A stretch of 9,522 nucleotides of DNA from Robiginitomaculum sp. (GCA_016765255.1 JAESQI010000147.1:1-9522), one strand, 5' to 3'. Positions 1 through 6,415 are shown, counted from the first letter of the stretch. Program-made: numbers and translations. Notes: generated from the sequence alone by a model not told the origin.

Positions 1-191
1 TCGCGCCGCGTCTGGTGGCCAATGCAGCAGATGTCGAAGAGATCGCCGCCTTTGGACAAAACGCTGATGTAAAAGCCATGAAGGGATGGCGTTGGGACGT
101 TTTCGGACAAGACGCCCTGAACATGCTCGACGGAAAAATTAGTCTGCAACTCAAAGACAATGAAGTGATTGCGGTTAGGACGGATGGATAA
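1..191 (+). CDS. rnd: Ribonuclease D, C-terminal end (partial)
   Basis: This is the 3' end of a gene that enters from the left edge; the reading frame starts at base 3 and ends with TAA at 189-191. The 62 visible residues include KGWRWDVFGQDALNML, which resembles the end of the second HRDC-type domain of RNase D (E. coli has ISGWRGELMAEALHNLL at the same place). RNase D is a 3'-5' exonuclease that trims tRNA precursors and other small RNAs. The catalytic DEDD domain lies outside the window, so the call rests on the tail alone. Its stop codon overlaps the start of the rluA gene by 8 nt, so the two are probably cotranscribed. An rnd gene near hda is a common alphaproteobacterial arrangement (from memory), which adds some support. 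Confidence 0.68.
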   Translation, partial: APRLVANAADVEEIAAFGQNADVKAMKGWRWDVFGQDALNMLDGKISLQLKDNEVIAVRTDG

Positions 192-867
192 CGCCCCCTC
201 TATACGGCCCTTTATTCGCCCCCTCATTTACACGCCTCCGACGGATCCAATCGACATCCTTTACGCAGATGAGCACACTCTCATCATCAACAAACCTGCG
301 GGCCTATTAAGCGTCCCCGGCAAAACGCCAGAAATGTTTGATTGTTTAGAAAGCCGTCTGCAAGCCATTTATCCCCATGCCCGTATTATTCACAGGCTTG
401 ATTTGGCGACAAGTGGCATTATGGTGCTGGCCATGACTCACAAAGCCCTCCGCCATATTGGCTTACAGTTTGAACGGCGCCACGTTAAAAAGTCATACAA
501 AGCTGTCGTTTGGGGAGAGGTGCAAGGCGGGAGCGGCCACATAAACCTCCCCCTAATTTGTGATTGGCCAAACCGCCCACTACAAAAAGTTGATTTTGAG
601 ACTGGCAAATCCGCACAAACGGATTGGCACGTCACAAGGAGAGAAAACGGCTTCACACACTTAGATTTACACCCCAAAACAGGACGCTCGCATCAACTTC
701 GCGTCCACCTAAAAGAAATCGGTCATCCAATACTCGGTGACCCTCTCTATGCACACGAAGATGCGTATCAAGCCTCAAACCGCCTTATGCTCCACGCACA
801 TACACTTGCATTTTATCACCCCGATGGCGGAAAATGGACGGAGTACGAAACAGCATCACCATTTTAG
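184..867 (+). CDS. rluA: RluA-type rRNA/tRNA pseudouridine synthase
   Basis: A 227-residue pseudouridine synthase. The family isomerises uridine in structured RNA; E. coli RluA acts on 23S rRNA U746 and tRNA U32. The signature HRLDLATSG is at residues 70-78, with catalytic Asp at D73. Other RluA blocks are NKPAGLLSVPG (36-46), LPLICDWPNRP followed by a KVDFETGKSAQT segment, TGRSHQLRVH and GHPILGDPLYA. The DWPNRP block and the length (E. coli 219 aa) fit RluA itself rather than RluC, RluD or TruC. I chose ATG 184 because it lies inside the rnd stop region with AGGA at 177-180, although the spacer is short; a TTG at 169 would add only five residues. The gene runs convergently into hda. Confidence 0.9.
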   Translation: MDNAPSIRPFIRPLIYTPPTDPIDILYADEHTLIINKPAGLLSVPGKTPEMFDCLESRLQAIYPHARIIHRLDLATSGIMVLAMTHKALRHIGLQFERRHVKKSYKAVVWGEVQGGSGHINLPLICDWPNRPLQKVDFETGKSAQTDWHVTRRENGFTHLDLHPKTGRSHQLRVHLKEIGHPILGDPLYAHEDAYQASNRLMLHAHTLAFYHPDGGKWTEYETASPF

Positions 868-953
868 TATCAGCCTCCGTTACGGTTGGTTAATTCGGAG
901 ATGCGCGTCTGTAAATAGTTAAAAAACATAGTACATATGTTTCAAACATCGTA

Positions 954-1000
954 CTCCCTCACCCTCATTACGCTCGACCTCACCCCACAGGAGAGGTGAG
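954..1000. repeat. Palindromic intergenic repeat, copy A
   Basis: This segment of the rluA/hda spacer holds CCTCACC at 957-963, then a stem with ACCTC pairing to GAGGT around a CA-rich loop, ending in GGTGAG at 995-1000. It matches, in reverse orientation, the element at 1076-1117, with CCTCACC at one end and an ACCTC/GAGGT hairpin 13 nt away. Such CTCTCCC/GGGAGAG elements are common between proteobacterial genes (recalled, not searched). It lies between two converging genes and may act as a bidirectional transcription stop. The rest of the 868-1162 spacer contains no plausible gene. Confidence 0.6.
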
Positions 1001-1075
1001 AAAACCATGTTTACCTTGGGTGGGGCAATAGACTAACGTCTCCAAGCCTAAAATCCACAATATAGCACAAACCTA

Positions 1076-1117
1076 ACCTCTCCCTTGGGGGAGAGGTGCG
1101 CGGGCAGCGCGGTGAGG
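1076..1117. repeat. Palindromic intergenic repeat, copy B (inverted to A)
   Basis: A perfect 9-bp stem, ACCTCTCCC (1076-1084) with GGGAGAGGT (1089-1097) around a 4-nt loop, is followed by a GC-rich segment and GGTGAGG at 1111-1117. Its reverse complement aligns with copy A: CCTCACC, 13 variable bases, then the hairpin. The stem is stronger than that of copy A, and no T-run follows on either strand. It is a candidate end point for transcripts of rluA or hda, or a mobile-type repeat that happened to settle in a convergent gap. Confidence 0.65.
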
Positions 1118-1145
1118 CGTTAGGATATCTGCTTAAGGATTCTAC

Positions 1146-1161
1146 TTCTTTGCCCAAAGAA
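1146..1161 (-). terminator. Short hairpin just downstream of hda
   Basis: TTCTTTG (1146-1152) and CAAAGAA (1155-1161) form a perfect 7-bp inverted repeat with a 2-nt spacer, ending one base before the hda stop codon on the minus strand. The position fits a terminator or a 3'-end stabilising hairpin for the hda transcript. The loop is very tight, the stem is AT-rich and no clear U-tract follows, so an intrinsic terminator is uncertain. Confidence 0.3.
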
Positions 1162-1162
1162 A

Positions 1163-1822
1163 TTAAAACAAAGTGCCTTGTAAAAACTTAGAGGCGAAGC
1201 TTCGGGTTACGTTGGCTTTTTTTTGGGCTGCGGCCTTGTCTAAATCTCTGACTAAAGACCGTAATGCATTGACTGATCTATCCGTATTCGCGAGTAAGTA
1301 AGAAATCAGAGCTTCGGAGACTTTTAGTCCACGGTCTTTAAACAGTTTGTGCAGTACACTAGACAATACATCCTCATCGGGTTCATCAAGGTGGGCGATT
1401 TGAATATTTTTTAGACGAGACCTTAAATCTGGAATATCCACATTCCATTGATTAGGCGGGTTTCGGTCACATAAAAGTAAAGCTTCAACATCACTCGTAA
1501 TGGCAAGGTTGATTAAGGTAAAAAGTGTGAATTCATCTGCGCTTTGTGCATTGTCAATCCAAATCGCTTTCCCCCTCCACGAAGATTTTGGCGTAAAGTT
1601 TTCATTGCCGTCCAAACAAACCGTGTCGTGCTGTCTGGCCCAAATATGGCCCAAATGGGTTTTGCCACAACCGTGCGGCCCGATAAGCGACAAAGTATTA
1701 TTGGCCCACATCGAGACATTATTTACGGCGCTATAGGCTTCACTATTACACGCGCCTTGAATAAAAGCAGCGTCACTGTAATCAGGGGCAATTGTTAGAT
1801 CGAGCGGGAGTTGCGCGGCCAT
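1163..1822 (-). CDS. hda: Hda/HdaA, DnaA-related replication regulator
   Basis: A 219-residue single-domain AAA+ protein of the DnaA/Hda family. Hda binds the DNA-loaded sliding clamp and stimulates ATP hydrolysis by DnaA, preventing re-initiation of replication. The N-terminal QLPLDL (residues 4-9) fits the clamp-binding motif. Walker A is GPHGCGKT (48-55) and the Walker B strand AIWIDN (86-91) ends in D90-N91, as in E. coli Hda (CIDN). PDLRSRL (131-137) corresponds to box VII, with R136 as the likely arginine finger. The C-terminal lid contains ALRSLVRDLD (sensor 2 region). There is no DNA-binding domain IV, which separates it from DnaA. It starts 8 nt after the DUF2066 stop, without an obvious strong ribosome binding site, so it probably depends on that upstream gene for transcription and perhaps translation. 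Confidence 0.9.
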   Translation of the reverse strand: MAAQLPLDLTIAPDYSDAAFIQGACNSEAYSAVNNVSMWANNTLSLIGPHGCGKTHLGHIWARQHDTVCLDGNENFTPKSSWRGKAIWIDNAQSADEFTLFTLINLAITSDVEALLLCDRNPPNQWNVDIPDLRSRLKNIQIAHLDEPDEDVLSSVLHKLFKDRGLKVSEALISYLLANTDRSVNALRSLVRDLDKAAAQKKANVTRSFASKFLQGTLF

Positions 1823-1830
1823 AATAGGTC

Positions 1831-2877
1831 TTAAAACGCGCCCGTGCGGTACAATACCATACCGAGCTTTTCGTCACGTTCTATTTTCACGCCTTTAAAG
1901 GAAAGCTCATTTCGAAGGCGCTCTATATCCCCCCCGTAGGTTAAAGACATCAATGCCCCACGCTTGGAAAGCGCAATCAATTGCGCCGAACGGATTTGCG
2001 CTGAGCCATTGATAATATCTTGGAGTTGTTGCCACTCAAATTGCGAGCGATATAATATTGACACATCCATGACGACACTTTTGGCGGTTACAGAACTGAC
2101 GGAACTTGCTTTCCAATCTTCTTCAATGGTCTGCAAAACGGCTTGCGCCGCTTCGGATGCACCCACTCCACGCACAGATCCGAAAGTGCGGACGCGCCCA
2201 CTATCAAGAGCAATGTCTTTTAATATGACACTATAACCATCAAGCCCTGCACTGGCCGTCGCCAACAGGATTTGCTGAACCCCGAACATCGCGCCAATCG
2301 CCCGCAAATTTTGCAAGCTGATATTATCGCCAGAGATATCCGTGATTAAGCCTCCAAGACCTGCTCGCGGTGTTAAGGCTTGCAAGGGTGTCAATGCATT
2401 AGAAAATTGCCCATCTTGCCACGCCCCAACCCATTCATTTCCGTCCCACAGACTAGCACCTTGTAAAATCGGAATCACCAGTCGGTTGCGGGACTGGGTG
2501 GAAATCAGGGTCAATCCCTTAGCGCGCATATATTGTGATATGGCATTGGGGTTAAAGGCTACAGTAATATCGCCGAGATACCGATTGGCAGATCGCTTTT
2601 CATTGGAAATTTCAAGAGCCCGGATCATCTTCGCGCCGTCTTGGCGGTCAACGCCTAAAAAGCCTTTTTGCGTTCTCTGGCTCGCCAGGCTCATGCGGTT
2701 AATGACCATATTGGCAGCGCGGGTTTGGCCATCAGTTATAGCCAGTGTCTGGGCTTCAATCGCATTTTTGGCTGTCGCGTCTACATGAACACCAGAGACC
2801 GTATAAGGGTCGCCTGCAAATGCCGTGACTGCACCAAGCCATAAAATTATAACAATGCCAAATAATCGCTTAAACAT
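1831..2877 (-). CDS. DUF2066 domain exported protein
   Basis: A 348-residue protein with a signal peptide: basic n-region MFKR, hydrophobic LFGIVIILWLGAV, and likely cleavage after A21 (TAFA|GDPY). The mature N-terminus (YTVSGVHVDATAKNAIEAQ and the following helix) matches the DUF2066 pattern, a family of unknown function common in alphaproteobacteria and other Gram-negatives. No transmembrane segment follows, so it is expected in the periplasm. I chose ATG 2877 because AGGA lies 5-6 nt upstream; in-frame ATGs at 2889, 2901 and 2910 would lengthen the n-region and have weaker ribosome binding sites. It is upstream of hda by 8 nt and divergent from purM, a neighbourhood I recall from other alphaproteobacteria. 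Nothing visible assigns a biochemical role. Confidence 0.8.
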   Translation of the reverse strand: MFKRLFGIVIILWLGAVTAFAGDPYTVSGVHVDATAKNAIEAQTLAITDGQTRAANMVINRMSLASQRTQKGFLGVDRQDGAKMIRALEISNEKRSANRYLGDITVAFNPNAISQYMRAKGLTLISTQSRNRLVIPILQGASLWDGNEWVGAWQDGQFSNALTPLQALTPRAGLGGLITDISGDNISLQNLRAIGAMFGVQQILLATASAGLDGYSVILKDIALDSGRVRTFGSVRGVGASEAAQAVLQTIEEDWKASSVSSVTAKSVVMDVSILYRSQFEWQQLQDIINGSAQIRSAQLIALSKRGALMSLTYGGDIERLRNELSFKGVKIERDEKLGMVLYRTGAF

Positions 2878-3045
2878 AAATATCCTCATGATTTGCCCCA
2901 TACTAACCATTCTTGCGGCAAGTTAAAGGCCAGAAAGACAGCACCACGCGCAAAGATTTTATGCGGCTTTATCTTGAATTTATGGAAGAAATACGCCATT
3001 GAACAGGGATGAGCACAGAATTGCTGCACTTGTTTGGATAGGGCT
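2878..3045. promoter_or_regulatory. Divergent DUF2066-hda / purM control region
   Basis: This 168-nt gap separates the DUF2066 start (minus strand) from purM (plus strand) and must contain both promoters. I could not find a convincing -35/-10 pair for either. It contains a perfect inverted repeat, CTTGC-G-GCAAG, at 2912-2922, about 35 nt upstream of the DUF2066 start, and an AGGA ribosome binding site for that gene at 2884-2887 (minus strand). No riboswitch-like fold is obvious ahead of purM. Confidence 0.5.
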
Positions 3046-4062
3046 ATGACAGATAATAAACCATCATTAAGTTATAAAGACGCAGGGGTTGATATTGACG
3101 CTGGCGAAAGCTTGATCGAGAAAATAAAACCGCTGGCAAAAAGCACGCGTCGCCCGGGCGCAGGCGCTGAACTGGGCGGGTTTGGCGGGGCTTTTGATCT
3201 AAAAGCTGCTGGATATTCCGACCCGATCCTTATCTCGGGCACAGACGGTGTGGGCACAAAACTGCGCATCGCTATTGAAAGCGGCAAAGTGGACACAGTC
3301 GGTATTGATTTGGTGGCTATGTGCGTCAATGATGTGCTGGCTCAAGGCGCTGCGCCTCTATTTTTCCTCGATTATTACGCCACAGGGAAATTGGACGTGG
3401 ATGTGGCCGCTCGTGTTATATCTGGGATTGCCGAAGGATGCCGTCAATCCAATTGCGCACTCATTGGCGGCGAAACCGCTGAAATGCCGGGCATGTATGA
3501 AGGCGATGATTTTGATCTGGCAGGCTTTGTTGTCGGAGCTGCAGAACGCGGCAAACTCCTCCCCTTAGAAGACGAAATGGTTGAGGGTGATATCCTCATC
3601 GGGCTGGCATCCTCTGGCCCCCACTCAAACGGGTATTCGCTTATCCGAAAAATTGTTGGCATATCTGGCCTTAGCTGGGATGCCCCTGCCCCATTTGCAC
3701 CATCAAAAACTCTAGCAGAAGCTCTCCTCGAACCAACCTGTATTTATGTTAAAACCATTGTACCATTGATAGCTTCTGGCGATATCAAAGGCCTCGCCCA
3801 TATTACGGGCGGCGGTATCACGGATAATGTGCCGCGTATGTTGCCCAAACACCTTACGCCGAAAATTGATTTTAAAGCTTGGCCGCGTCCTGCCGTCTTT
3901 AAGTGGTTGCAAGAAACTGGCAATGTTGACGAGCCCGAAATGCGGCGCGCCTTTAATTGCGGCATTGGCATGGTGTTATGTGTTGCGCCTGAACATGCGG
4001 TGGACACTTTGGAGACGCTTAAACAAAGCGGTGAAGACGCCTATATCATTGGCAATCTATGA
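3046..4062 (+). CDS. purM: Phosphoribosylformylglycinamidine cyclo-ligase (AIR synthetase)
   Basis: A 338-residue AIR synthetase, close to the usual length of about 345. It closes FGAM to aminoimidazole ribonucleotide with ATP, the fifth step of de novo purine synthesis, in the cytoplasm. Landmarks from ATG 3046: SYKDAGVDIDAG at the N-terminus, GTDGVGTKL, DLVAMCVNDVLAQGA, GGETAEMPGMY, GLASSGPHSNGYSL and HITGGGITDNVPRM, all typical of PurM nucleotide- and substrate-binding segments. I chose ATG 3046 because it gives the normal N-terminus; a TTG at 3034 would add four residues. The Shine-Dalgarno is poor (AGGG only 2 nt before the ATG). The stop TGA overlaps the purN start in ATGA (4059-4062), so translation of the two is coupled. 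Confidence 0.95.
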   Translation: MTDNKPSLSYKDAGVDIDAGESLIEKIKPLAKSTRRPGAGAELGGFGGAFDLKAAGYSDPILISGTDGVGTKLRIAIESGKVDTVGIDLVAMCVNDVLAQGAAPLFFLDYYATGKLDVDVAARVISGIAEGCRQSNCALIGGETAEMPGMYEGDDFDLAGFVVGAAERGKLLPLEDEMVEGDILIGLASSGPHSNGYSLIRKIVGISGLSWDAPAPFAPSKTLAEALLEPTCIYVKTIVPLIASGDIKGLAHITGGGITDNVPRMLPKHLTPKIDFKAWPRPAVFKWLQETGNVDEPEMRRAFNCGIGMVLCVAPEHAVDTLETLKQSGEDAYIIGNL

Positions 4063-4646
4063 GGCATAAAATAAAAACAGCCATACTCATTTCTGGTGGT
4101 GGCTCCAATATGGAAGCCTTAATAAATGCCAGCAAGGCAAGAGCTTTTCCAGCGAAAATCGTATTGGTGATATGTAACCAACCTAAAGCTGGCGGTATTG
4201 AACGAGCCAAAAAACTTGGTATTCCTGTCTTAGTTGTTGATCATAAGGCTTTCGGTTCCCGCGAAGAATTTGAGAGGGAGATGCACGTAAATTTGCTAAA
4301 ACACCATGTCGAGCTCATCTGCAATGCTGGCTTTATGCGTATTCTTACACCCTGGTTTGTACGGCGTTGGCTCGGTAAACAAATAAACATTCACCCCTCC
4401 CTACTGCCAAAATATAAAGGACTTCACACCCATAAACGAGCCATAGAAGCTGGAGACAAAGAACACGGCTGTACCATTCACTATGTCAATGAGGGTGTTG
4501 ATGACGGCAAAATTTTGGCCCAAGCACGTATTCCCCTCTTGCCGACAGATACGCCCCAAACATTGGCGGAGCGTGTCCTGATAGAAGAACACAAATTATA
4601 CCCCAAAACCCTAAAGCGTGTCGCCATGGCACTCCGCTTGGCTTAA
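4059..4646 (+). CDS. purN: Phosphoribosylglycinamide formyltransferase
   Basis: A 195-residue PurN (GAR transformylase), which moves a formyl group from 10-formyl-tetrahydrofolate to GAR, the third step of purine synthesis. Residues 11-18, ISGGGSNM, form the phosphate-binding loop. The active site is recognisable as N110-I-H112-P-S-L-L-P-K-Y-K-G and V147-D148-D149-G; N110, H112 and D148 align with E. coli N106, H108 and D144. It begins within the last four bases of purM (ATGA), the usual alphaproteobacterial purMN arrangement. The protein ends normally with EEHKLYPKTLKRVA, typical of the family. No defects are seen. Confidence 0.95.
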   Translation: MRHKIKTAILISGGGSNMEALINASKARAFPAKIVLVICNQPKAGGIERAKKLGIPVLVVDHKAFGSREEFEREMHVNLLKHHVELICNAGFMRILTPWFVRRWLGKQINIHPSLLPKYKGLHTHKRAIEAGDKEHGCTIHYVNEGVDDGKILAQARIPLLPTDTPQTLAERVLIEEHKLYPKTLKRVAMALRLA

Positions 4647-4675
4647 GTCCCCCCAAATATTTACCAGTTAGAAAC

Positions 4676-4691
4676 CCTGTTCTTTGACAGG
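4676..4691 (+). terminator. Weak stem-loop after purN
   Basis: CCTGT (4676-4680) and ACAGG (4687-4691) form a 5-bp stem with a TCTTTG loop, 30 nt after the purN stop, followed by a T-containing but interrupted stretch. It may end the purMN transcript. The stem is short, and the same bases contain a TTGACA that looks like a -35 hexamer but lacks a partner at 16-18 nt. I regard it as tentative. Confidence 0.28.
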
Positions 4692-4713
4692 CTTTAAATC
4701 TGTTTAGCGTAGA

Positions 4714-4742
4714 TTTACATAAATTTGCATGTGCTCTGTCAT
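4714..4742 (+). promoter_or_regulatory. Possible sigma-70 promoter for the TadG-like gene
   Basis: TTTACA (4714-4719, 5 of 6 to TTGACA) is followed after 17 nt by TGTCAT (4737-4742, 4 of 6 to TATAAT). Transcription would begin near 4749 and leave a leader of about 35 nt, ending with GGGAAG 5-11 nt before ATG 4784. This suggests that the vWA gene has its own promoter instead of relying on purMN. It is a motif match only. Confidence 0.33.
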
Positions 4743-4783
4743 TTGATTTGCATCAGCAAATAAAAGTCTTATGGGAAGTAATA

Positions 4784-6166
4784 ATGGCAAATGCAGATAA
4801 AAAATCAACCGTTTATAACCGTTTCTTAAAAGATACGCGCGGGGCATTCTCGTTAATGTGGGCCGTTTCGATGCTAGGTATTATGATCAGCATTGGCGCA
4901 ACCTATGACATTGCGCAAATTTCCAAAGCCAAAGCCATTGCTCAATACGCCGCCGATAGCATGGCCCTAACGGCGTCGATTGCAATCGATACAAACAATG
5001 ATGATAAATTCGTTGGCGGCGATACATATACTTACGCACAAATCGGCGGCGGCTCAGCCGATTTCACAGGCACAATTTCGGGCAGCGTCGAATATGATGT
5101 GGATGATAGCGAAGACCAAAATTTACCAGCAGGCGATAAAGCGAGGCTCTTGGCACGGGCTACCGTTTCAGGTGTGTATACCCCAGCTTTCATGAGTATG
5201 GTTCCAGGCATAACAACCATCAACTTTACGGCCACGTCCGATGTTGCTTACGCCGCCACAGAAGGTACGCCCGCAAGCATCTTTTTCGTCGTCGACAATT
5301 CAGGATCTATGGATTGGGATGATAGCGACGGCAATAATAAACTCGGCAGCCTAGAAACCAGCATGAAAGGTTTCATGACAACACTCGATTCTATCAATGT
5401 GGCAGGTCAAAATATTTTCCGCACTGCCCTATATCCATATAGTCAAGATTATAATCAATGGTATAGTTACATTGATACGGACGGTGTCATCCCCGCCAAA
5501 GTCGTTTCGCCCAAATGGGGTAAGTTGACCAATGGCAATATCACCCAAATGAATACATATTACGGTACAGATTCCAGCGGTTCTATGGAAGATGCCCAAA
5601 TCGCCATGACCCTAGAAGACGCTGTACACGACGCAGAGAACGGCGAAGACAGCCCGTTAAAATTCGTTATTTTCATGTCCGATGGCTCCAATAATTCATC
5701 TTATGAATGCTCCACCCAAAATGTATGGGTTCCTGGTCACGACGAGTATTGGATTGATACCTATTATGGGTATAATCAATATTATTACCAAGAATATTGG
5801 TGGTTTGACCAATGGGTTACGTATTATCCAGCATCAGATGGGGAATATCAGGATCAGCAGACCTGTAGTTGGGACTACTGGGCCGACATTCAAACCAAAG
5901 CCAGTTCTGACACTATGAAAGCTGATGGTGTCATTATATACACAATTGGTTATAGTCTCGAAGTTGGTTATCCGACAGAGAACGGTCAAACCCAATGGAA
6001 TAATTATGTGTATCAATCTGCAGTGACAAGGGCGCAGTCTCTATTGTCATATTGTGCAACGGACAATGATCATTATATTTTGGCCAATAGCGCAGATGAT
6101 CTAAATACAACATTCCTGGAAATTGGTCAGGAAATTATCTCGGAAGTCATTCGCGTTAAACGCTAG
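4784..6166 (+). CDS. TadG-like vWA-domain surface/pilus protein
   Basis: A 460-residue membrane-anchored vWA protein of the TadE/TadG-like type, associated with Flp/Tad pilus assembly and adhesion. Residues 14-63 are the Tad N-terminal segment: RFLKDTRGAFSL, then the single membrane helix MWAVSMLGIMISIGATYDIA, then KAKAIAQYAADSMALTAS. The vWA domain starts near 166 with IFFVVDNSGSM; D171, S173 and S175 form the metal site (MIDAS), with D300 in IFMSDG as a further ligand. The domain resumes at GVIIYTIGY (382-390) and ends in the TadG-like YCATDNDHYILANSADDLNTTF and EIGQEI. Oddities: EF-hand-like loops at 69-80 and 180-191, a second DSSGSM at 263-268, and a Tyr/Trp-rich insertion at 307-366 bracketed by C309 and C361. 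The start follows GGGAAG; TTG 4748 is an unlikely alternative. No other tad gene is present. The class is secure, the role in pili is not. Confidence 0.82.
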   Translation: MANADKKSTVYNRFLKDTRGAFSLMWAVSMLGIMISIGATYDIAQISKAKAIAQYAADSMALTASIAIDTNNDDKFVGGDTYTYAQIGGGSADFTGTISGSVEYDVDDSEDQNLPAGDKARLLARATVSGVYTPAFMSMVPGITTINFTATSDVAYAATEGTPASIFFVVDNSGSMDWDDSDGNNKLGSLETSMKGFMTTLDSINVAGQNIFRTALYPYSQDYNQWYSYIDTDGVIPAKVVSPKWGKLTNGNITQMNTYYGTDSSGSMEDAQIAMTLEDAVHDAENGEDSPLKFVIFMSDGSNNSSYECSTQNVWVPGHDEYWIDTYYGYNQYYYQEYWWFDQWVTYYPASDGEYQDQQTCSWDYWADIQTKASSDTMKADGVIIYTIGYSLEVGYPTENGQTQWNNYVYQSAVTRAQSLLSYCATDNDHYILANSADDLNTTFLEIGQEIISEVIRVKR

Positions 6167-6192
6167 GCATAAAAAGTTAACCTCGAAAAATA

Positions 6193-6276
6193 TGTCATTC
6201 CAGCAAAAGCTGGAATCCGGTTACAAGCTCATAATATTGGGCGTGTAGCAGATCCTAGATCAAGTCTGGGATGACA
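6193..6276. repeat. Two-hairpin TGTCAT...ATGACA repeat, copy 1
   Basis: An 84-bp element with inverted ends TGTCAT and ATGACA. The left hairpin is ATTCCAGC-AAAA-GCTGGAAT; the right one (ATCCTAGA, loop, TCTGGGAT) has one mismatch. TACA and TGTA in the middle could form a third short stem. The sequence resembles the TCATTCCAGC / ATCAAGTCTGGGATGAC palindromes scattered between genes of many alphaproteobacteria (recalled, not searched). It lies just past the TadG-like gene, in the convergent spacer before ndk, and could terminate both transcripts. Confidence 0.75.
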
Positions 6277-6308
6277 GAAGTATAGAAATATATATGCATA
6301 TATTTACT

Positions 6309-6415
6309 TGTCATTCCAGCCCTAGCCTTCGCGAGGATAAACTCCAGCTGGAATCCGGTTTCACACTCGCACTTGATCTCGTGTGTTCGGATCCCAGATC
6401 AAGTCTGGGATGACA
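6309..6415. repeat. Two-hairpin TGTCAT...ATGACA repeat, copy 2
   Basis: A 107-bp direct copy of the preceding element, 32 nt downstream. The ends TGTCATTCCAGC and CTGGGATGACA are conserved. The right hairpin is perfect here (ATCCCAGA-TCAAG-TCTGGGAT). The left hairpin has a 26-nt loop instead of AAAA, and that loop includes CCTTCGCGAGGAT, which looks like a piece of another repeat variant. A central CACAC/GTGTG pair replaces the TACA/TGTA of copy 1. The AT-rich linker between the copies contains the palindrome ATATATGCATATAT. No gene lies in 6167-6432. Confidence 0.75.

Noticed and set aside
169..184. Upstream TTG start for rluA (and similar TTG starts at 3034, 4748 and 9496)
   Set aside because: In each case a nearby in-frame ATG gives the family-typical N-terminus, a better ribosome binding site or agreement with a predicted promoter.
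2342..2788. A 148-codon plus-strand open frame antisense to the DUF2066 gene
   Set aside because: It lies wholly inside a well-supported signal-peptide protein on the other strand, reads as cysteine- and arginine-rich low-quality protein and has no family resemblance.
2878..3045. Purine riboswitch ahead of purM
   Set aside because: I could not find the conserved three-way junction elements, and the leader is short with no terminator-like hairpin before the start.
4684..4714. TTGACA at 4684 as the -35 of the TadG-like gene
   Set aside because: The hexamer is perfect but the bases 16-18 nt downstream (AGCGTA, GCGTAG) do not resemble a -10; TTTACA/TGTCAT further down is a better pair.
5702..5881. 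A frameshift explaining the Tyr/Trp-rich stretch of the TadG-like protein
   Set aside because: The same frame is intact on both sides (IFMSDG before, GVIIYTIGY and the TadG-like tail after), so a compensated double frameshift would be needed.
6193..6415. CRISPR array
   Set aside because: There are only two copies of unequal length with internal hairpins and no uniform spacers; no cas gene is present.
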